From Dokdonella_A sp964582225 (GTDB lineage: Bacteria; Pseudomonadota; Gammaproteobacteria; Xanthomonadales; Rhodanobacteraceae), in contig CAZORA010000009.1 of assembly GCA_964582225.1 (NCBI GenBank), forward strand, positions 19,214 to 83,213: 64,000 nt of DNA, in the 5' to 3' direction. The notes beneath the pieces were generated by a model that saw only the letters and a program-made list of their open reading frames with translations, was not told where the DNA came from and did not search any database. The position numbers and the translations under genes were made by a program. Below, piece by piece: positions 17,395 to 26,614 of the stretch (position 1 is its first letter; every line of letters begins with the position of its first letter).

Positions 17395-18098
17395 GCGCCG
17401 CCGTTCGCGGGCTTCCGCGCTCCCCGCTGCGCGGGGTCGCGGCGGTGCTCTGCGACCTCGACGGCACCCTGCTCGACACCCTGCCGGACCTGGCGCCAGC
17501 CACCAACGCCGTGCGCGCCGCCTTCGGCCTGCCGCCGCTGGGATTCGCGCGGATTGCGGCTTTCGTCGGCCGCGGCGTCGACGTGCTGCTGCAGCGGGCG
17601 CTGACCGACGACATCGAAGGTCGTGTCGGGGAGGCCGATCTCGCCCGCGCGCGAAGCCTCTTCAGCGCCGCCTACGCCGAACTCAACGGTCGCCGCGCGA
17701 CGATCTACCCGGGCGTGCGCGAGGGCCTCGCGCGGCTGCGCGAAGCCGGCATCCGGCTGGCCTGCGTCACCAACAAACCGGAAGCGCCCGCGCGCTTCCT
17801 GCTCGTCCACTGCGGGCTCGAGTGCTGCTTTTCCGCGCTGGTCGGTGGCGACACCCTGCCCAAGCGCAAGCCCGAACCCGAGCCACTGCTCCACGCCGCA
17901 CGCCTGCTCGAAGTCGAGCCCGGCGCCTGCCTGATGCTCGGCGACTCGGAAAACGACGCCAACGCGGCGCGCGCGGCGGGCATGCGGCTGGTGCTGGTCG
18001 ACTACGGCTATCACGCCGACCGACCGCCGGAGACGCTCGACGGCGACGCCATCGTGTCGAGTCTCGCCGAGCTGCCCGCGCTGCTGGCGGCGCGCTGA
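17391..18098 (+). CDS. gph: Phosphoglycolate phosphatase (HAD superfamily)
   Basis: A 235-residue HAD hydrolase. Motif I is CDLDGTLLDTLPD (Asp22, Asp24), motif II/III includes CVTNKPE, and motif IV is LGDSENDANAA. The cap domain and length fit Gph, which removes phosphate from 2-phosphoglycolate formed during DNA repair or oxygenation. Translation starts at GTG 17391, which overlaps the tkt stop in GTGA. The reading frame stays open far upstream inside tkt, but that is only an out-of-frame shadow of tkt. Other HAD phosphatases of this type act on pyrophosphate or sugar phosphates, so exact specificity is inferred. Confidence 0.88.
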   Translation: MSAAVRGLPRSPLRGVAAVLCDLDGTLLDTLPDLAPATNAVRAAFGLPPLGFARIAAFVGRGVDVLLQRALTDDIEGRVGEADLARARSLFSAAYAELNGRRATIYPGVREGLARLREAGIRLACVTNKPEAPARFLLVHCGLECCFSALVGGDTLPKRKPEPEPLLHAARLLEVEPGACLMLGDSENDANAARAAGMRLVLVDYGYHADRPPETLDGDAIVSSLAELPALLAAR

Positions 18099-18119
18099 GG
18101 CGACCTTGCCGCGCGAGGC

Positions 18120-18147
18120 TTGGAATCCGCCGGCGGCGCGCTACACT
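18120..18147 (+). promoter_or_regulatory. Candidate promoter for the DUF465 gene
   Basis: TTGGAA (18120-18125), a 16-base spacer and TACACT (18142-18147) form a good sigma-70 pair. Predicted start near 18154 leaves a leader of about 21 bases before ATG 18175. Confidence 0.5.
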
Positions 18148-18174
18148 CGATCGCGCAATCCGTTCGAAGATCCC

Positions 18175-18381
18175 ATGTCCAGCACCGACCCCGCTGCCAT
18201 CGCCCGCCGACTCGCCGAACTGCGCGTCGAGCACCGCGATCTCGACGCCGCGATCGGCCGCCTGCAGACGCAGCCAGCGGCGGACGAACTCGTTTTGAAG
18301 CGGATGAAGAAGCGCAAGCTGCGCCTGAAGGACATGATCGGCTACCTCGAGAACCAGCAGATACCGGATCTCGACGCCTGA
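18175..18381 (+). CDS. YdcH/DUF465 small coiled-coil protein
   Basis: A 68-residue protein that is nearly all helix. It has the DUF465 pattern: LRVEHRDLDAAIGRLQ, then a middle break and LKRMKKRKLRLKDMIGYLEN. Such proteins are common in proteobacteria and have no firmly assigned role. The ATG at 18175 is chosen because the residues before it do not match the family. It has its own likely promoter and converges on plsB, 13 bases away. Confidence 0.85.
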   Translation: MSSTDPAAIARRLAELRVEHRDLDAAIGRLQTQPAADELVLKRMKKRKLRLKDMIGYLENQQIPDLDA

Positions 18382-18394
18382 AGCGGCGCACCGT

Positions 18395-20929
18395 TCAGGA
18401 TTCCGCGTTCGATTCCGGCTTCGTGTCGGTCTCGACCGCGCTCCCGCCAAGCTCGGCCTGCTTATCCGGCGTCAGCTTGAGGATGCCGTGGCGAATCTCG
18501 CGCGAGAGGAGCACCCGCGCATCGTGGATCACCGTCTCGAGCTCGTGGTCGAAACCGAGCTTGCCGTTCTCGTCGCTGCTGACCACGCCGCGCTCGCGCA
18601 GCTTCTGGATGAAGCCGCGGAACAGCGCGCGGTCGAAGAACTCGGGCGCGTTGAGCTCGTGCAGCAGGGACAGGCGCTGCGCGGTCAGCCAGCTGAGGTT
18701 TTCGAGCTCGACGGCGGACAGCACGCCGGGCCCGTGACGCACCAGAAGCGCGAGCCCGATGTAGTAGCGCTCGATCGCCGGCAGCAGCGTCCAGGCCAGG
18801 GTGCGCAGACGGAAGGCGCCGCTGCTCTGGCCCGGTCCGCGGCGCAGGATACGGCCGTCCGCGCCGGCTTCGAGAAGCCCTCGCTCGACGAAGAACACCA
18901 GCGTGGCCTGCACGCGCTCGGAAAATTCGTCCGCACCCCAGGGCAAGAAGAGCTCGGCCTGGAGAAAGGGATAGACCAGCCGCCCCAGACGCAGAATCGA
19001 AGCGCGGCTCAAACGCTGGTTGTTGATGAAACAGCAACCGATCCAGGCGCCGACGACGAATAGATGACTGACGTTGTTGCGGAAATAGCTGAGCAGGACG
19101 CCCGGCTTGGCATCGACCGTGAGCACGTCGCCCAGCGGATGCGCGACGCGGCGGATCCACTGCATTCTCTCGCCGTAGGCGATCACGGCGCGCGCATCCA
19201 GCGGCGTCATCGTCACCCGCTCGGAGTAGGGGCGTGCGGCGAGCAGCGCCCGGTACAGCTCGAGCTGCTCGACCAGATCGGCTTCAGCCATCGCATGCTT
19301 GGGCGTCGCCAGCAGCGCCACCGCCAGCAGATTGACCGGATTGACGTGGGCGGCGCGGTTGATGTTCTGCTGAATGCGCATCGCCAGCAGGTCGACCGCG
19401 CGGTTCAGCCAGAGCGGCTTTGCCTCCGGGTCACCTTCGGTCGCCTCGCGCCACTCGGGAGCGACTTCGTCGAGCAGCGGCACCAGCTCGATCGGCTCGG
19501 CAAAGCTCAGCACCACCCGACCGTAGCGCTTGCGCAGCACACCGAAGGCGCGCAGCAGGCCGCCCAGCGATTCCTTTTCCTTGCGCTGGCCGGAGAGCTC
19601 GCCGATGTAGGCGTCGCCTTCCATGATCTTCTCGTAGGCGATATAGGCCGGCTGAAACACCACCGGCCGACGCGGTTCGCGCAGGAAGGCGCGCAGGGTC
19701 ATCGACAGCATGCCGGCCTTCGGCTGCAGCAGCCGGCCGGTGCGTGAACGACCGCCCTCGATGAAGTATTCGAGCGACACGCCGCGGGCGAAGAGCTGAC
19801 TCAGATATTCGCGAAACACCGTCGAGTACAGCGGGTCGCCCTTGAAGCTGCGGCGCAGGAAAAACGCACCGCCGCGGCGCAGAATCGGACCGATCAGCGG
19901 CAGATTGAGATTGACGCCGGCGCCGATGTGCGGAATCGCGATGCCGCGCTGCAGCAGCTGGTAGGAGAGCAGCAGGTAGTCGATGTGGCTGCGGTGGCAG
20001 GGCACGTAGATGACTTCGCGCCCCGGCGCCACCTCGCGCACGGTGTCGAAGTGCTGCACCTCGACGCCTTCATACAGGCGATTCCAGAAGCTCTTCAACA
20101 GAAACGACAGCGAACGCACCACCGGGTGCGAGTAGTCGGCAGCGATCTCCAGCGCGTAGCGACGCGCCTGCGCGCGCGCCTTGCGCGGTCCCACCCGATC
20201 CTTGGTCGCCGCCGTGGCGATCGCGGCGCGCACCGGCTCGGCGTTCAACAGGCCGTCGACCAGGGTACGCCGATGCGACAGATCCGGGCCGATCACGGCG
20301 GCGCGGATGCGCCGGAAGTGTACGCGCAGGATGCGCTGCACCTTGCGCACCGCGCGTTCGGGATCGGGCGGTCCGACCAGTGCCTCACGCAGCGACATCG
20401 GCGCGGAGAACTGCACCAGGGTGTCACGACCGTTGAGCAGGATCGCGAGCAGCCGGCGGAAGCGTCCGGCCACTCCCCAGTTTTCCGAAAATAGCACGCG
20501 GAACCAGCCCGACTCGCGCGCCGGCGCGCGGCCGATGAAGATCGACACCGGCACCAGCCGCACGTCGAAATCGGCGCCGGCCCGCACCGCCTCGGCCAGC
20601 CGGGTCAGCGCGCGCGAACGGCTGTGCCAAGAACCAGTGGCAAACAGCCTGGGGCGCCGCAGCAGCGCGAAAGCGCTCCGCATGCGCCGCTGGCCGGCCA
20701 GCTCGAGCCCTGCGTGCGGCGAGGGCAATCCGACCTCGGCGCAGGCGCGCTCCAGGATCAGCACGTCGGATAGATCATTGTGCTCGATCACGTAGACGGT
20801 TGGGCGCGGATCCGCGGGCAGCAGCGCGGCCGCGTCCTCCGGCGTGCAGCGCATGCGAATCCACGGTCGCAGCAGCGCGCCGAGCACGCGCAGCAGCAGC
20901 GGTGCGCTCGCGGCCCTGGGCTGAGTCAT
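18395..20929 (-). CDS. plsB: Glycerol-3-phosphate 1-O-acyltransferase
   Basis: An 844-residue inner-membrane-associated enzyme that acylates position 1 of glycerol-3-phosphate, the first step of phospholipid synthesis. The acyltransferase blocks are clear: HRSHIDYLLLSY (block I), the FFLRRSF region, FIEGGRSRTG (block III) and VVFQPAYIAYEKIMEG (block IV). Length matches the long PlsB form of Gammaproteobacteria (E. coli 807). The start overlaps the stop of an upstream lipoprotein gene by 4 bases (ATGA), so plsB translation is probably coupled to it. Confidence 0.97.
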   Translation of the reverse strand: MTQPRAASAPLLLRVLGALLRPWIRMRCTPEDAAALLPADPRPTVYVIEHNDLSDVLILERACAEVGLPSPHAGLELAGQRRMRSAFALLRRPRLFATGSWHSRSRALTRLAEAVRAGADFDVRLVPVSIFIGRAPARESGWFRVLFSENWGVAGRFRRLLAILLNGRDTLVQFSAPMSLREALVGPPDPERAVRKVQRILRVHFRRIRAAVIGPDLSHRRTLVDGLLNAEPVRAAIATAATKDRVGPRKARAQARRYALEIAADYSHPVVRSLSFLLKSFWNRLYEGVEVQHFDTVREVAPGREVIYVPCHRSHIDYLLLSYQLLQRGIAIPHIGAGVNLNLPLIGPILRRGGAFFLRRSFKGDPLYSTVFREYLSQLFARGVSLEYFIEGGRSRTGRLLQPKAGMLSMTLRAFLREPRRPVVFQPAYIAYEKIMEGDAYIGELSGQRKEKESLGGLLRAFGVLRKRYGRVVLSFAEPIELVPLLDEVAPEWREATEGDPEAKPLWLNRAVDLLAMRIQQNINRAAHVNPVNLLAVALLATPKHAMAEADLVEQLELYRALLAARPYSERVTMTPLDARAVIAYGERMQWIRRVAHPLGDVLTVDAKPGVLLSYFRNNVSHLFVVGAWIGCCFINNQRLSRASILRLGRLVYPFLQAELFLPWGADEFSERVQATLVFFVERGLLEAGADGRILRRGPGQSSGAFRLRTLAWTLLPAIERYYIGLALLVRHGPGVLSAVELENLSWLTAQRLSLLHELNAPEFFDRALFRGFIQKLRERGVVSSDENGKLGFDHELETVIHDARVLLSREIRHGILKLTPDKQAELGGSAVETDTKPESNAES

Positions 20930-21834
20930 GCGCCGCCCGCGCCATCCCTGGTGTCGGCGGAGGTGCTTTCGATCGGCGCCTTGAAACGCTCGACCGCCTC
21001 CCTGCCGTACCAGCGCCCGTCCACCTTCACGAGGTCCGCCGTGCCGTGCAGCGCCGCGCCCAGCAGGGTGTAGCGGAATGCGACGCGAGCCGTCTGGCCG
21101 TTATTTTCCAGCACTTCGACCCGGACCGAATCGAGCCAGTCGTCGAGCGACAGCCCGTAGGTCGCGAGCACGTCTTTGAGTGCCAGAAAACCGATGCCGA
21201 GCTTGCCCATGGCCTGCTCGAAATCGAGCGCCAACGCCTGATCCACGGACTCCACGTGCATCTCGCGTACGGCGCGGGTCAGGATCATCAGGGACTTGTG
21301 CAACAATTCGCGGTCAGTGAACGGTGCGGTGCGCGCCCATGCGCCCAGCGCGCCGATGATTGCCTCGGCTTCGTTCCGGGAGTTCTCGGAAACCGTCTTG
21401 TCGGCCTGCAGCCCCGCCTGCAGCCAGGCGATGCCCATGCTCACGTACGTCGATCGCATCGGTTCGTATTCGGTTTCAAACTTTTTCCGCTGTGGCTCGA
21501 ACTCAGCAGCCATGGTCTCCGCCGCGTCCGGCGCAGCCAGCTTGCGCATGGTCGCGGCGAACTCCGCGCGCTCTTCCTCGCTGACCACGATGCTGGCGCG
21601 CTTTTGCGCCCACTCCGCGCGCAGCCGCGCGTAGCCTTCGGGCGGCACCGCCGCGCGCAGCAGCCCGTCGATGTCACCGGCCTTGAGGCGGGTGACCACG
21701 CCCAGGACCGCGCCGTCCGGCGTCTCCGCGCTCGGCGGCGCGGAAACGGCCAGATCGTCAGCCTTGTCGCCGCAGGCGGACAGCGCAAGCAGGAACAGCA
21801 CCGCTGGCGCCGCACGCAGGAACTTCTTCAGCAT
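20926..21834 (-). CDS. Uncharacterised lipoprotein encoded upstream of plsB
   Basis: A 302-residue lipoprotein: the signal peptide ends in LLALSACG with the lipidated Cys at residue 21. The mature part is mostly helical with acidic and basic stretches (EEERAEFAATMRKL, FEPQRKKFETEYEPM) and ends in a small beta domain (ENNGQTARVAFRYTLLG, DLVKVDGRWYG) that recalls periplasmic DUF4878/NTF2-like folds. I do not recognise a named family. ATG 21834 follows a CGGAG site. The 4-base overlap with plsB links it to phospholipid synthesis or envelope upkeep, but only by context. Confidence 0.8.
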   Translation of the reverse strand: MLKKFLRAAPAVLFLLALSACGDKADDLAVSAPPSAETPDGAVLGVVTRLKAGDIDGLLRAAVPPEGYARLRAEWAQKRASIVVSEEERAEFAATMRKLAAPDAAETMAAEFEPQRKKFETEYEPMRSTYVSMGIAWLQAGLQADKTVSENSRNEAEAIIGALGAWARTAPFTDRELLHKSLMILTRAVREMHVESVDQALALDFEQAMGKLGIGFLALKDVLATYGLSLDDWLDSVRVEVLENNGQTARVAFRYTLLGAALHGTADLVKVDGRWYGREAVERFKAPIESTSADTRDGAGGA

Positions 21835-22141
21835 GCCGCAGCTCCGATCAGGTGAAGGCTTCACTGTAACAGTCGCTCGCGGCGCCCGGCCACCACCAGA
21901 TGCGCACAAGCGCGGCGACCAAAAGCGGCCGCGTGCGAGCGCCGCCTATTTGCGGTGAACTTCGCTGAACCCTCGGCAACCGGACGTCGGGGCGCCGCGC
22001 TGGATCTGCGCCGATTTCCGCTGCGCGGCACGCCGATCGGCGCGAGTGCGGCGCTGACGCGCAACGCGGCATCAAGGCATACTTGCGCATCCGCCGCGCG
22101 CCCCGGTCGCAGCCGCACAGCCGAGCCCTGTCGCAGTCCTC
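21835..22141. other. Divergent intergenic region with a likely promoter for the lipoprotein-plsB operon
   Basis: On the minus strand TACAGT (21863-21868) is a plausible -10 box; transcription would begin near 21856, 22 bases before the lipoprotein ATG, leaving room for its CGGAG ribosome site. No clear -35 lies 16-18 bases upstream. No promoter, hairpin or ORF stands out in the remaining bases towards the permease gene. Confidence 0.35.
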
Positions 22142-23164
22142 ATGACGCCCCCTCCCCGTCTCGCCGTGATCTTTGCCGCCCACCTCCTTACCGGCCTGGC
22201 GCTGCTGCTGACCATCCAGCTCCATCTGCTTGCGGCGCTGCTCGCCGGGCTGCTGGTATACGCGCTGATCGACGCCCTGGCGCCGCTCCTGCAGCGGCGC
22301 CTGCCCGGCACCCGCGCCCACGTGGTGGTGGTAGCGCTGCTCGGTGCGCTGATCGTGGCGCTGCTCAGCGTCGGCATCCTCGGCTTCATCTCTTTCCTGC
22401 GCAGCGAGATCGGCGACCCCAGCCTCGCGTTCGAGAAGCTGATGCCGCTGGTCGAGCGGGCACGCACGCAGCTACCGACCTTCGTCGTCGATCACCTGCC
22501 AGATACCATCGACGAGCTCCGCACGACCGCCATGGACGCCATGCGTCAGCACGCCTCGCAGCTCCAGCTGGCCGGTCAGACCGCGCTGCGCGGTCTGGTG
22601 CACGTGCTGATCGGCATCGTGCTCGGCGCGATGATTGCGCTGTCGAGTGCGGCCGCGCACCTGCGTGAGCGCGAGCCACCTGCACCGCTCGCCGCGGCGC
22701 TTGGCACGCGCGCCCGCAACCTGACCCAGGCCTTCCACGACATCGTCTTCGCACAGGTCAAGATCTCGGCGCTCAATACGGTCTTCACCGCCCTGTTCCT
22801 GCTGCTCGTGTTGCCGCTGTTCGGAGTCGAGCTGCCGCTGGCCAAAACCCTGGTTGCCGCCACCTTCGTCTTCGGCCTGCTGCCGGTAGTCGGCAACCTG
22901 GTTTCCAACACGCTGATCTTCGTGGTCGGGCTGTCGGTCTCGCTCGGCGTCGGCATCGCCGCGCTGGTGTTCCTGATCCTGATCCACAAGCTGGAATACT
23001 TTCTGAACGCGCGCATTGTCGGCTCGCAGATTCGCGCCCGCGCCTGGGAAATTCTCGTCGCCATGCTCTTCATGGAAGCCGCCTTCGGCCTCGCCGGGGT
23101 GGTCGCGGCACCGATCTACTACGCCTGGCTGAAGCGCGAGCTGGCTGCTGCCGGGCTGATTTGA
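22142..23164 (+). CDS. AI-2E/PerM-family membrane transporter
   Basis: A 340-residue inner-membrane protein with two N-terminal helices (LAVIFAAHLLTGLALLL, IQLHLLAALLAGLLVYALID), a soluble stretch (about residues 95-150) and a C-terminal bundle of helices. It has the family features PLFGVELPLAKTLVAATFVFGLLPVVGNLVSN and the Lys-Leu-Glu-Tyr-Phe motif (KLEYFLNARIVG). The family (PerM, formerly AI-2E transporter) includes permeases with roles from autoinducer-2 export to ion antiport; the substrate here is unknown. It converges on rep 13 bases away. Confidence 0.88.
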   Translation: MTPPPRLAVIFAAHLLTGLALLLTIQLHLLAALLAGLLVYALIDALAPLLQRRLPGTRAHVVVVALLGALIVALLSVGILGFISFLRSEIGDPSLAFEKLMPLVERARTQLPTFVVDHLPDTIDELRTTAMDAMRQHASQLQLAGQTALRGLVHVLIGIVLGAMIALSSAAAHLREREPPAPLAAALGTRARNLTQAFHDIVFAQVKISALNTVFTALFLLLVLPLFGVELPLAKTLVAATFVFGLLPVVGNLVSNTLIFVVGLSVSLGVGIAALVFLILIHKLEYFLNARIVGSQIRARAWEILVAMLFMEAAFGLAGVVAAPIYYAWLKRELAAAGLI

Positions 23165-23177
23165 GCGCCCGCGCTCC

Positions 23178-25208
23178 TCAGTCGCCCAGCAGCTGCGTCA
23201 GATGCGCCAGATGCGAGCTCGCCAGCTCGCGCCGCTGCGCCGCGTCCTGCTCGGGGTCGCGGCCATCCCAGTGCAGGTCGGCCTGCGGCAGTTCGGCCAA
23301 AAAGCGGCTCGGCTCGTTGTGCAGGATTTCCCCGAACTGGCGCTTGCGCCGCGACCAGGACAGGCTGAGCTGTTCCCTGGCGCGGGTCAGGCCGACGTAG
23401 AGCAGGCGCCGCTCTTCCTCGATCCGGCCCTCGGCGACGCTGCTCTCGTGCGGCAGGGTGGCGTCATCGACCCCGACCAGGAACACGCAGCGGAACTCGA
23501 GGCCCTTGGCCGAGTGCAGGGTCATCAGCCGCACCGCCTCGCCCTGCTCGTCGCGCTCGACGCCGCCGAGCAGGGCGAGCTGGGCCGCCAGATCGCCCAG
23601 GCCGCGATTTTTCTCCATGGCGCGGAACCATTCGGCCAGCTCGGCGATATTGCCGAGGCGCCGCTCGCGCAGGGCCGGATCGCGCACTTCAGCGGCGACA
23701 TGCGCGGCATAGCCGATCCGTCGAACCAGCTCGCCCACCAGCTCCGCGGCCGACAGCCGCGCGGCCAGCGCCTCGAGCGCATCGATCAGGCGGGTGAAGC
23801 CCGCCAGCGCTGAAGCCGAGCGCGCACCAAGCTCCCTGAGCACGGCGTCGCTGCGCGCCGCCGCGAGCAGCGGCAGATGGCGCTGGCCGGCAAGCTGCCC
23901 GAGCCGCTCGAGGGTGGTTGCGCCGATGTCGCGCCGCGGCAGGTTGACCACCCGCAGAAACGCCGCGTCGTCGCTCGGATTGGCGAGCAGGCGCAGATAG
24001 CCAAGCAGATCGCGCACCTCGGCACGGTCGAGGAAGGCGGTGCCGCCGCTGACCCGATAGGGAATGTGCAGAAGCCGCAGCGCCTTTTCCAGCGCCCGCG
24101 ACTGATGCTTGCCGCGATACAACACGGCGAACTCACGCCAGGGCAGCTGACGACGCAGCGCCAGATGGCTGATCGCCGCCGCCACCCGCTCGGCTTCCTG
24201 CTCGGCGTCGCTGCATTCCAGCACCCGAATCGGCGGACCCTCATCCTCGCGGCTCCAAAGTCTCTTCTCGAACAGGTGCGCATTGTGTGCGATCAGCGCG
24301 TTGGCGGCGCGCAGAATGCGCCGCGAGCAGCGGTAGTTCTGCTCCAGCTTGATCACCCTGAGCGCGGGATAGTCGCGTGCAAGCTCGGCGAGGTTCTCCG
24401 GCTGCGCGCCGCGCCAGGCATAGATCGACTGATCATCATCGCCGACCGCGGTGAAGCGTCCGCGCGAGCCGGCCAGGGCGCGCACCAGGCGATACTGGGC
24501 GGCATTGCTGTCCTGATACTCGTCGATCAGCAGGTAGCGCAGGCGTTCACTCCACGTCGCGCGGGCTTCTTCGTCGGCTTCGAGGATCGAAAGCGGCAGG
24601 CGGATCAGATCGTCGAAGTCGACTGCGTTGAAGGCCGCCAGCCGTGCCTGGTAAGCGGCATAGAGCGCCGCCGCCTCGCGCTCGCGCGGGCTCGTCGCGC
24701 GCGCCACTGCCTGCTCCGGCGTGAGGCCCTCGTTCTTGGCCCGGGACACAAGGGACTGCAGCCCGGCGAGCACCTCGGGCTTGGCCCCGGCCGGCGCCAG
24801 GTCCTTGACGATCGCCCGACTGTCATCGGCGTCGAATACGGAGAAACCGCGGCGCAGGCCGGCGCGGGCGGCCTCGATCTGCAGGAAGCGCAGACCGAGC
24901 GCGTGAAAGGTGCACACCGTCAGCCCCTCGCCCGCCGCGCCGCGCAGCAGCCGCGCGGCGCGCTCGCGCATCTCGCGCGCGGCCTTGTTGGTGAAGGTGA
25001 TCGCGGCGATCCGCTCGGCGGCCAGGCCGCGATCACGGATCAAGTAGGCGACCTTCTCGGTGATCACCCGAGTCTTGCCCGAACCGGCGCCGGCCAGCAC
25101 GAGAAGGGGGCCGTCGCAGTATTCGACGGCGGCGCGCTGTTGCGGATTCAACACAGGACGAGGACCAGCGGAAGCGAAGCGGGATCGCCAGCGAGGGACG
25201 ATCCTCAT
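23178..25208 (-). CDS. rep: ATP-dependent DNA helicase Rep (UvrD/Rep family)
   Basis: A 676-residue superfamily 1A 3'-5' helicase that clears protein roadblocks ahead of replication forks. Motifs run in order: Q-motif LNPQQRAAVEY, Walker A GAGSGKT, FTNKAAREMRERA, IDEYQD, GDDDQSIYAWRGA, LEQNYRCS, LHSAKGLEF and YVGLTRAREQL. Length matches Rep (673) and is shorter than UvrD. ATG 25208 precedes 18 extra residues with no family match; a GTG near 25154 just before LNPQQR is an alternative start. It follows mutM by 69 bases on the same strand. Confidence 0.93.
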   Translation of the reverse strand: MRIVPRWRSRFASAGPRPVLNPQQRAAVEYCDGPLLVLAGAGSGKTRVITEKVAYLIRDRGLAAERIAAITFTNKAAREMRERAARLLRGAAGEGLTVCTFHALGLRFLQIEAARAGLRRGFSVFDADDSRAIVKDLAPAGAKPEVLAGLQSLVSRAKNEGLTPEQAVARATSPREREAAALYAAYQARLAAFNAVDFDDLIRLPLSILEADEEARATWSERLRYLLIDEYQDSNAAQYRLVRALAGSRGRFTAVGDDDQSIYAWRGAQPENLAELARDYPALRVIKLEQNYRCSRRILRAANALIAHNAHLFEKRLWSREDEGPPIRVLECSDAEQEAERVAAAISHLALRRQLPWREFAVLYRGKHQSRALEKALRLLHIPYRVSGGTAFLDRAEVRDLLGYLRLLANPSDDAAFLRVVNLPRRDIGATTLERLGQLAGQRHLPLLAAARSDAVLRELGARSASALAGFTRLIDALEALAARLSAAELVGELVRRIGYAAHVAAEVRDPALRERRLGNIAELAEWFRAMEKNRGLGDLAAQLALLGGVERDEQGEAVRLMTLHSAKGLEFRCVFLVGVDDATLPHESSVAEGRIEEERRLLYVGLTRAREQLSLSWSRRKRQFGEILHNEPSRFLAELPQADLHWDGRDPEQDAAQRRELASSHLAHLTQLLGD

Positions 25209-25277
25209 ACTGTGCCACAGCCGGCCCGGCTGTTACCGTATCTGGCACTGCGCTGACCGGCCTGAGGCGGCTCGATT

Positions 25278-26090
25278 TCAGCTCTGGCAGCGCGGGCAGA
25301 AATAGCTGGCGCGCTGGCCGAGGGCGACGGCGCGGATCGCCGCGCCGCAGCGCCGACAGGTTTCGCCTTCGCGGCCGTAGACCAGAAGCTCCTGGGCGAA
25401 ATGGCCGGGCCGCCCGTCCGGGGCGAGGAAATCGCGCAGGGTGGTGCCGCCGCGCTCGATTGCCCGGCCGAGCACCACGCGCACCGCATCGGCAAGCCGC
25501 GCGTAGCGCTCGCGCGAGACCCGCCCGGCCGCCCGGCGCGGGTCGATTCCGGCCAGAAACAGTGCCTCGCTGGCGTAGATGTTGCCGACGCCGACCACCA
25601 CCGATTGGTTCATCAGAAACACCTTGACCGCGCCGCGTCGCCCGCGCGAGTGCGCCCACAGGAGGTCGCCATCGAAGTCCGGCCCCAACGGTTCGGGACC
25701 GAGCCCGGCCAGCAGCGGATGCAGCGTCCCGGCCGGCTGCCAGAGCTCACAGCCGAAACGGCGCGGATCGTTCAGCCGCAGGATGCGTCCCGAATCGAGG
25801 CGCCAGTCGACGTGGTCGTGCGGGCCGGGCGGCGTGTCGGCCGGGACCAGGCGCAGGCTCCCCGACATGCCGAGATGGAGCAGCGCGCTGCCGCTCGCAA
25901 CCCGCACCAGCAGGTATTTGGCGCGCCGCTCGACGGCGAGGATGGGCTTCCCCGGCAGCTGCAGCGCGAGTTCGGGCGCGACGGGCCAGCGCAGCTGCGG
26001 CTGACGCACGTCCAGGGCGAGAACACGATGGCCGAGGAGATGCGGCGCGAGCCCGCGGCGGGTGGCTTCGACCTCGGGCAGCTCGGGCAC
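25278..26090 (-). CDS. mutM: Formamidopyrimidine-DNA glycosylase
   Basis: A 270-residue bifunctional base-excision repair enzyme that removes 8-oxoguanine and formamidopyrimidines. The N-terminus PELPEVE supplies the catalytic Pro1 and Glu2 (after Met removal). The helix-two-turn-helix region includes VVGVGNIYASEALF, and the C-terminal zinc finger is present (CRRCGAAIRAV and YFCPRCQS). Full length. It begins only 5 bases after the DUF4340-like gene, so it appears to be cotranscribed with the upstream ABC exporter genes. Confidence 0.97.
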   Translation of the reverse strand: MPELPEVEATRRGLAPHLLGHRVLALDVRQPQLRWPVAPELALQLPGKPILAVERRAKYLLVRVASGSALLHLGMSGSLRLVPADTPPGPHDHVDWRLDSGRILRLNDPRRFGCELWQPAGTLHPLLAGLGPEPLGPDFDGDLLWAHSRGRRGAVKVFLMNQSVVVGVGNIYASEALFLAGIDPRRAAGRVSRERYARLADAVRVVLGRAIERGGTTLRDFLAPDGRPGHFAQELLVYGREGETCRRCGAAIRAVALGQRASYFCPRCQS

Positions 26091-26095
26091 GGCGG

Positions 26096-26614
26096 CTACT
26101 GAGTGGCGCCGGGCGACAGCGGATTGAGATCGCCGCCGCGCTCGCCGGCAAAGAGCAAGGCGCTGAAGCGGTCGGGAACCAGGGCGATCGCTCCACCGAC
26201 CGCGACGTAGCGATCAGCGTGGATCGCGTCGGTGGTGCCGAAACGCAGCAGCAGACCATCGAGGCGCAGGCTGGCCTGCGGCGGCTCGAGACCGAGTTTC
26301 GCCGGATCGAGTTCACCCGGCGCATAGCGCGTGCGCACCGGCGCGCGCGCGATGGCGATCAGCTTCTCGACGTAGCCAGGATCGGCCGGCGCCTCGCGCG
26401 GCGCGCTCAAGTACCAGCCCTCGGCGCGCTTCTCGTAGCGGCGCGGCGTACAGCCTGTGCAGTCGAGCTCGACCAGGCGCACACTCGCCGGATCGATCGA
26501 AATCAGCGGGTCGGCGAACCGCGCCGCCTCGCGCCGGAGCTGGAGCCAGATCGCCGCGCCAAGCAGCGTGGCAATCGCGGCGAGAAACAGCAGCGAGCGC
26601 GTGCGGCGCTTCAT
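26096..26614 (-). CDS. Short DUF4340-like membrane-anchored protein
   Basis: A 172-residue protein with a single N-terminal membrane helix (SLLFLAAIATLLGAAIWL) and an otherwise periplasmic beta-rich body (VRLVELDCTGCTPRRYEKRAEGWYL, KLGLEPPQASLRLDG). The layout and position directly after a GldG-like gene match DUF4340 proteins, which often complete GldA/F/G-type ABC operons. It is shorter than typical DUF4340 members, so the family call is by context and partial resemblance. The CTGC motif offers two close cysteines. It abuts GldG end to start and precedes mutM by 5 bases. Confidence 0.65.
   Translation of the reverse strand: MKRRTRSLLFLAAIATLLGAAIWLQLRREAARFADPLISIDPASVRLVELDCTGCTPRRYEKRAEGWYLSAPREAPADPGYVEKLIAIARAPVRTRYAPGELDPAKLGLEPPQASLRLDGLLLRFGTTDAIHADRYVAVGGAIALVPDRFSALLFAGERGGDLNPLSPGATQ

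Noticed and set aside
15525..18098. Very long plus-strand open frame ending in the phosphatase
   Set aside because: Its first 620 codons are an out-of-frame, Arg/Ala-rich reading of transketolase. The real phosphatase starts at GTG 17391.
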